Source: Methanosarcinales archaeon (GTDB taxonomy: Archaea > Halobacteriota > Methanosarcinia > Methanosarcinales > Methanogasteraceae). From it: DNA of 18,907 nucleotides. The stretch spans positions 1 through 18,907 of the forward strand of contig DAOVGO010000091.1 in the NCBI GenBank assembly GCA_030672345.1. Direction: 5' to 3'. The notes beneath the pieces were generated by a model, which was not told the origin of the DNA, searched no databases, and saw only the letters and a list, made by a program, of their open reading frames with translations. Shown here in pieces: positions 15,293-18,907 of the stretch (position 1 is the stretch's first letter; every line of letters starts with the position of its first letter). Both the position numbers and the translations under genes were made by a program.

Positions 15293-17192
15293 GATAGCGT
15301 TTGCAATCTTCGGAAGACGCGTGAGGCGTAAGGAGGACGCTTATGCAGAGACTCGCGCAACGCTTGAACAGGCGCACATCCCACTGCCTTATGACATATA
15401 CATAAGCACTGCATACCTCTATGCGCATCTGCTCGGAATCCTCGGCGCGTTTCTCGGTTATCTCCTTGCCCCGCTTGTGTATCGCCTCTGCAAGACCCTG
15501 ATGAATTCCAGGCAGTTTATATCACCTGTCGATCTCCGGAGCGTTTCAGGATACATGGAGATTGCATCCGCTGTAATTTTAGCCATACTCATCGCAACTC
15601 TCCTGGGCGCGATCTCGTATTACCTGATGCTTATGTATCCGTATCTGATCGCAACAACACGGAAGACCAAGATCGACCTGACACTCCCTCATGTTGTGGC
15701 ATACATGAATGCGCTGAGCAAAGGAGGCTTGAGCCTGATCTCGATCTTTGAGTCGTTGAGCGAGCAGACCAATGTGTATGGGGAGGCTGCTGAGGAGATC
15801 GCATACATCGTGATGGATACAAAGTATCACGGGACTGATCTGCTAACCGCGCTCAAGACCGCTGCCATCGGAACCCGGTCAGAAAAATTCAGGGATTTTC
15901 TTGATAACTTGATCTCGATCGTCGAGACCGGCGGGGATGCGGAATCCTTCTTTGGCAACATGGTGGACCATTACCAGCGTTCTGCTGCGGCAGATCAGAA
16001 CAGCTATCTTGAGCTGCTTGCGATGGTTGCTGAAACATACATAACGGTCTTTGTCGCAGGACCTCTGTTTCTGATAACCATCCTGATAGTTATGGGCATG
16101 ATGGGACCAGGGAGCCTGCTTGCGCTCAAACTCGTGATCTATGTCATGATCCCGATAAGTGCAGCCGCATTCGCTGTTCTGCTGAGTATAATATCGATCG
16201 GCAGTGACACGAATATGATCAAGATCTACACGGAGACAAGAAAAATCAAACAGTACGATGATGTGAGAACGATGCTTGTCGAAGACGACGAGAGGATGGT
16301 TCGCAGATTGATGCGGTCGCTGCGATGGACAAGCGTGATTGCGAATGGGAAAACCCCGCTGAAACCGTTTTACTCAGATCCTGCAAGAACGTTTTATCTC
16401 TCTGTGCCCATAGCCATCCTCATTCTCGGATACACCGCGTACTACGGAGAGGGACTGACCATTGATCGCCTCGATGATGCGGTCGTTGCAGGTCTGCTGA
16501 TCGTAATCGTGCCGTATCTCTTCTTTTATGAGATGCAAACGAGGAGAATCCGGCAGATCGAGGATTCTGTCCCTGGTTTTCTTCGCAAGCTTGCGGTTGT
16601 CAATGATGTGGGGATGCCGCTTACCGCTGCGATCAAAAAGATCTCAGATGTGAATCTGGGGGTACTCAGCACCGAAGTCAAGCTCATGCGAAAGGATATG
16701 GAGTGGAGCCACAACATCGCAGACTCGCTGATAAAGTTCGAGCGGCGTGTCAGAACCATCGCAATCTCGCGGATCGTCACACTCATCACGAAGGCGAGTG
16801 AGTCAACCGGCAACATCAAGGAGACGCTGCGCATTGCAGCAAGCGATGCCGCACTGGCAGAGAGACTGAGACGCGAGAAATTCACAAGCATGTTCTCCTA
16901 CCTTGTAATCGTATACCTGTCATTTGCCGTATTCCTGCTCGTGCTCTATGTCTTTGCCACGATGTTTATACCGATGGTACCGGCAGGTGCCGGAGGCGGA
17001 GGTGGCATGTTATCGCTTGATGCAAACGAGAGCGAATACACAACGCTCTTCATGCATGCTGCGATGATACAGGGGTTCTTCTCAGGAATCATAGCCGGAC
17101 AGATGACCGGCGAGAGCGCATGTACAGGTCTCAAACATGCTGTGACGATGCTGGTGGTGGCATATCTACTATTTACGGTATTTATCGGGTGA
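15264..17192 (+). CDS. Pilus platform membrane protein (FlaJ/TadC-like, two T2SSF units)
   Basis: Integral membrane partner of the ATPase, on which pilins are inserted and pulled out. At 642 residues it is about twice a single T2SSF protein and shows a repeated layout: membrane helices, then a cytosolic helical bundle (KIDLTLPHVVAYMNALSKGG, about residues 133-240), then helices (about 255-310), then a second set (about 375-430), a second bundle (RQIEDSVPGFLRKLAVVNDVG onward) and C-terminal helices. Both bundles begin with the hallmark acidic/helical motif near LP or PGFLRKLA. A GAGGGGGM loop (about 573-580) separates the last helices. ATG 15264 or ATG 15276 could start it; neither has an ideal SD. 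Both lie inside the end of the ATPase gene. Confidence 0.92.
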   Translation: MRGYMNLIYKIAFAIFGRRVRRKEDAYAETRATLEQAHIPLPYDIYISTAYLYAHLLGILGAFLGYLLAPLVYRLCKTLMNSRQFISPVDLRSVSGYMEIASAVILAILIATLLGAISYYLMLMYPYLIATTRKTKIDLTLPHVVAYMNALSKGGLSLISIFESLSEQTNVYGEAAEEIAYIVMDTKYHGTDLLTALKTAAIGTRSEKFRDFLDNLISIVETGGDAESFFGNMVDHYQRSAAADQNSYLELLAMVAETYITVFVAGPLFLITILIVMGMMGPGSLLALKLVIYVMIPISAAAFAVLLSIISIGSDTNMIKIYTETRKIKQYDDVRTMLVEDDERMVRRLMRSLRWTSVIANGKTPLKPFYSDPARTFYLSVPIAILILGYTAYYGEGLTIDRLDDAVVAGLLIVIVPYLFFYEMQTRRIRQIEDSVPGFLRKLAVVNDVGMPLTAAIKKISDVNLGVLSTEVKLMRKDMEWSHNIADSLIKFERRVRTIAISRIVTLITKASESTGNIKETLRIAASDAALAERLRREKFTSMFSYLVIVYLSFAVFLLVLYVFATMFIPMVPAGAGGGGGMLSLDANESEYTTLFMHAAMIQGFFSGIIAGQMTGESACTGLKHAVTMLVVAYLLFTVFIG

Positions 17193-17198
17193 ACAAAT

Positions 17199-18431
17199 AT
17201 GAAACCAGGACTAACTAAAGATGAAAGCGCGGTATCAGAAGTGATCGGAGCCCTGCTGATCTTCGGGATCATTGTTGGGCTTATCGGCATCATGCAGTCG
17301 AGTCAGGTGCCAACATGGAACGCTGCGGTGGAGCAGAAGCATTTTGACATGGTTTCAAGTGACTTTGTCAAACTCAGGGCAGACATCGAGGACGTGGAAA
17401 AACTCGAGATTCCGAAATCAACCGATCTGCGGATGGGGGTAAAGTATCCTGAGCGTTTCATCTTCAGAAATCCAGGGAGCGGAGCCTCCGGCACAATAAC
17501 AACGTACCCGTTAAACGTCAATGTGAGTTACAGCACCATATCTGGTTTAAAGTGGAAAAACTACACATCGGCAGGGATTGTTTATGAGATGCACGGGACA
17601 TCAAGATCTCCCAAACTCGTTTATGAACACGGATTGATCATAAAGGATTATGGAGATGCAAATGTAACAGAAAACGAGCCATCCCTGATAACAGGGGGTG
17701 AAGTATTCATACCAATCGTGCTCTGGGACGATTATTCATTCTCTTCGATGGATATCGAGACATTCAACATGCTACCGGTTCCGGCAAGCGACGACATATC
17801 TACGAGATTCTTATGCACGAATGCAACACTGGACACGATGTATCCGGATGTCTGGAATGAGTCATCCGGTGGTTCGGGTTTCAATGTCAGCAACGGCAAG
17901 ATAGAGATTACAGGTATTACGGGCGACATGCTTAGATTGCCGTCCAACGATACGAGCGGATCCAGCCAGAAGCAGTGCTACGTGGGCATGATCACGGTTG
18001 GTGGTACCTCTACCTCTACCTCCTCGACCAGCACCAGAGGTCCAACCGGTCCTGATGGGGTCGATGCGTGGGGGGAGGATCATGGTCACTTGGATATTCC
18101 GGCAAGCAGCGAAGTGACAGCGTTTATAGTCCGTGACATCACACTGACTACCCCAGACCCCACTGTAGAACATTTGAAATTTGAGGTGACTGATATAACG
18201 GGGACGGTGTGGGAGGTGTGGATCAAGTTTAAGGATAGCAACACTATAGAATTTGTGAAGGTAGGCACAACCCAAATACCAAGATATACCGATGCAGACC
18301 TACATTCGCTCGGCTATCAGATTGACCTGACCCCTGAGTACGTAGCATCGGGCATCATAACCCCAAACGTTCTGACCATCACAAAGACTAAGGGCAAAGG
18401 CTTGCTATATGTCAACTTTGTGATAAAATGA
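17199..18431 (+). CDS. Large archaeal type IV prepilin-like surface protein
   Basis: 410 residues. The N-terminus (KDESAVSEVIGALLIFGIIVGLIGIMQS) is a class III prepilin signal: charged K7-D8-E9, then the hydrophobic assembly helix starting SAVSEVIG; a PibD/EppA-type peptidase would cut near residues 8-11. Next comes QVPTWNAAVEQKHFD, a segment I associate with large pilin-like proteins encoded beside FlaI/FlaJ in haloarchaea. The rest is an extracellular beta-rich region with seven N-glycosylation sequons (NVS, NYT, NVT, NAT, NES, NVS, NDT). A Thr/Ser linker (TSTSTSSTST, from ~18008) splits it into two lobes. SD GGGTGA overlaps the stop of the platform gene, so it is the last gene of the operon. 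Probably a major or tip subunit/adhesin. Confidence 0.82.
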   Translation: MKPGLTKDESAVSEVIGALLIFGIIVGLIGIMQSSQVPTWNAAVEQKHFDMVSSDFVKLRADIEDVEKLEIPKSTDLRMGVKYPERFIFRNPGSGASGTITTYPLNVNVSYSTISGLKWKNYTSAGIVYEMHGTSRSPKLVYEHGLIIKDYGDANVTENEPSLITGGEVFIPIVLWDDYSFSSMDIETFNMLPVPASDDISTRFLCTNATLDTMYPDVWNESSGGSGFNVSNGKIEITGITGDMLRLPSNDTSGSSQKQCYVGMITVGGTSTSTSSTSTRGPTGPDGVDAWGEDHGHLDIPASSEVTAFIVRDITLTTPDPTVEHLKFEVTDITGTVWEVWIKFKDSNTIEFVKVGTTQIPRYTDADLHSLGYQIDLTPEYVASGIITPNVLTITKTKGKGLLYVNFVIK

Positions 18432-18459
18432 AAAGCGCGAAGCACGACGATCCCTGCGC

Positions 18460-18741
18460 TCATTTCCCCATAATATCCTGCATCCTCTTTGCAAGCATCA
18501 GGATCCCGATGGCAACGATCCCCATCCCGAGATTTCTGAGCATGCCTGCATACGGAATCTCTTCAAGCGCAATCAGTATGTATACAGCGTGTATCAGGCA
18601 GCCGAGCAGGATGATATACCAGCACTGCTTCCAGTACACCAGTTTCGTTGATCTGACCGCGTAGACACACGCATATATCCAGAAGAGTTCGATCACGAAG
18701 CGTACGATTAACTCCATAGTCATCGGCTCCATAATAGCCAT
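18460..18741 (-). CDS. Small membrane protein with three predicted helices
   Basis: 93 residues, unknown function. Hydrophobic helices at about 11-30 (LIVRFVIELFWIYACVYAV), 37-55 (YWKQCWYIILLGCLIHAVYI) and 62-82 (MLRNLGMGIVAIGILMLA), and a short basic tail (KRMQDIMGK). In-frame ATGs at 18741, 18732 and 18723; the TATA-like run at 18752-18763 would start transcription near 18732, so a 90-residue leaderless product is likely. It converges on the prepilin gene, 28 bp apart. Its 3' half has a near-identical copy at 11158-11284, fused there to another gene's start. Could be a component or regulator of the neighbouring pilus, but only position suggests it. Confidence 0.7.
   Translation of the reverse strand: MAIMEPMTMELIVRFVIELFWIYACVYAVRSTKLVYWKQCWYIILLGCLIHAVYILIALEEIPYAGMLRNLGMGIVAIGILMLAKRMQDIMGK
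18462..18588 (+). repeat. Direct repeat M, copy 2 (3' end of the small membrane gene)
   Basis: Partner of 11158-11284, 124 of 127 positions the same. This is the copy in an intact gene, so it is probably the source; the upstream copy is the derived one. Confidence 0.95.
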
Positions 18742-18766
18742 ATATCGATAGTCATATCATATAAGC
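18739..18766. promoter_or_regulatory. Divergent promoter region
   Basis: Two TATA-like runs face apart: CATATATCG (18739-18747) about 26 nt before GTG 18771, and on the minus strand CTTATATGATAT (18752-18763) about 26 nt before ATG 18732. Both genes then look leaderless, and the two boxes are crossed, so simultaneous occupancy would be limited. Confidence 0.4.
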
Positions 18767-18776
18767 ATTGGTGGAC

Positions 18777-18907
18777 ATGTTAAGCGAGATAATCATCTGG
18801 TATGCGGTGATCACCGCAACCGGCATAGTTGCGTTTCCTATCGTGTCGATGGTCTGCAAAAACCTCGCAGATCAGGGATACTGCATATCAAAGACCGCTG
18901 GCATACT
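18777..18907 (+). CDS. Membrane protein, N-terminus only (YYY/DUF2298-like)
   Basis: Cut by the window end after about 43 codons. From ATG 18777 (or GTG 18771) the product reads MLSEIIIWYAVITATGIVAFP, then IVSMVCKNLADQGYCISKTAGI. One membrane helix followed by FP...L.D.GY..SK..G is the pattern that opens large archaeal/chloroflexal multi-membrane proteins with the YYY domain (DUF2298), possibly glycosyl-transfer related. The match is short, so the family is tentative. Confidence 0.55.
   Translation, partial: MLSEIIIWYAVITATGIVAFPIVSMVCKNLADQGYCISKTAGI

Noticed and set aside
18002..18040. CRISPR or tandem array
   Set aside because: A short in-frame Thr/Ser-coding repeat inside the prepilin; no spacers or repeat units of CRISPR size anywhere in the window.
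18428..18664. Plus-strand ORF after the prepilin
   Set aside because: Antisense shadow of the small membrane gene; its product has no membrane or domain signal.

Overview
This window is archaeal. It carries the split RNA polymerase large subunit (A' and A''), TATA boxes about 26 nt upstream of genes that lack a Shine-Dalgarno (SD) site, KaiC-like ATPases, a class III (archaeal type IV) prepilin and the start of what looks like an archaeal YYY-type (DUF2298-like) membrane protein. My inference is a euryarchaeote of the methanogen/ANME/haloarchaeon side (Halobacteriota). No lineage marker settles this.

Layout. (1) 43-3836: rpoA1 and rpoA2, overlapping by ATGA. The ribosomal and nusA genes usual downstream in archaea are absent; a convergent 42-residue zinc-ribbon gene (3847-3975) follows at once. 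(2) 4099-5208, minus: a radical SAM protein with a C-terminal auxiliary-cluster region. (3) 5511-7281: large and small subunits of an isopropylmalate/homoaconitate-type isomerase (leuC, leuD). (4) 7284-10051, minus: an AT-rich island with a VapBC-like toxin-antitoxin pair and a large protein with a central PIN-type nuclease domain. A near-identical copy of the last ~124 bp of leuD lies at its far side. (5) 10166-11690: a gene graveyard. It holds a leuD-like remnant, a collapsed copy of a two-gene KaiC cassette, the 3' end of a small membrane gene fused to the 5' end of an ornithine-cyclodeaminase-like gene, and a DHHA1-like tail. (6) 11727-13304, minus: an intact KaiC-like gene pair, A (no P-loop lysine) then B (complete Walker A). 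They are separated by an in-frame TAG, and B has no ATG. (7) 13556-18431: divergent from the pair, a type IV pilus operon of secretion ATPase, double-length membrane platform and large prepilin-like protein. (8) 18460-18741: a small three-helix membrane protein, minus; its last 127 bp are the near-identical partner of the fragment in the graveyard. (9) 18777 to the end: a truncated membrane protein gene.

How they work together. The clearest functional unit is regions 6 and 7. It resembles the archaellum trio FlaI/FlaJ/FlaH, but builds a pilus-type system in which a degenerate plus an active KaiC-like subunit could play the FlaH part. Two neighbouring modules, nuclease (4) and pilus (6-7), are each bounded by direct repeats about 125 bp long, both copies of gene 3' ends. 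This suggests modular gain and loss by recombination. No integrase, transposase, CRISPR array, tRNA or rRNA was seen.
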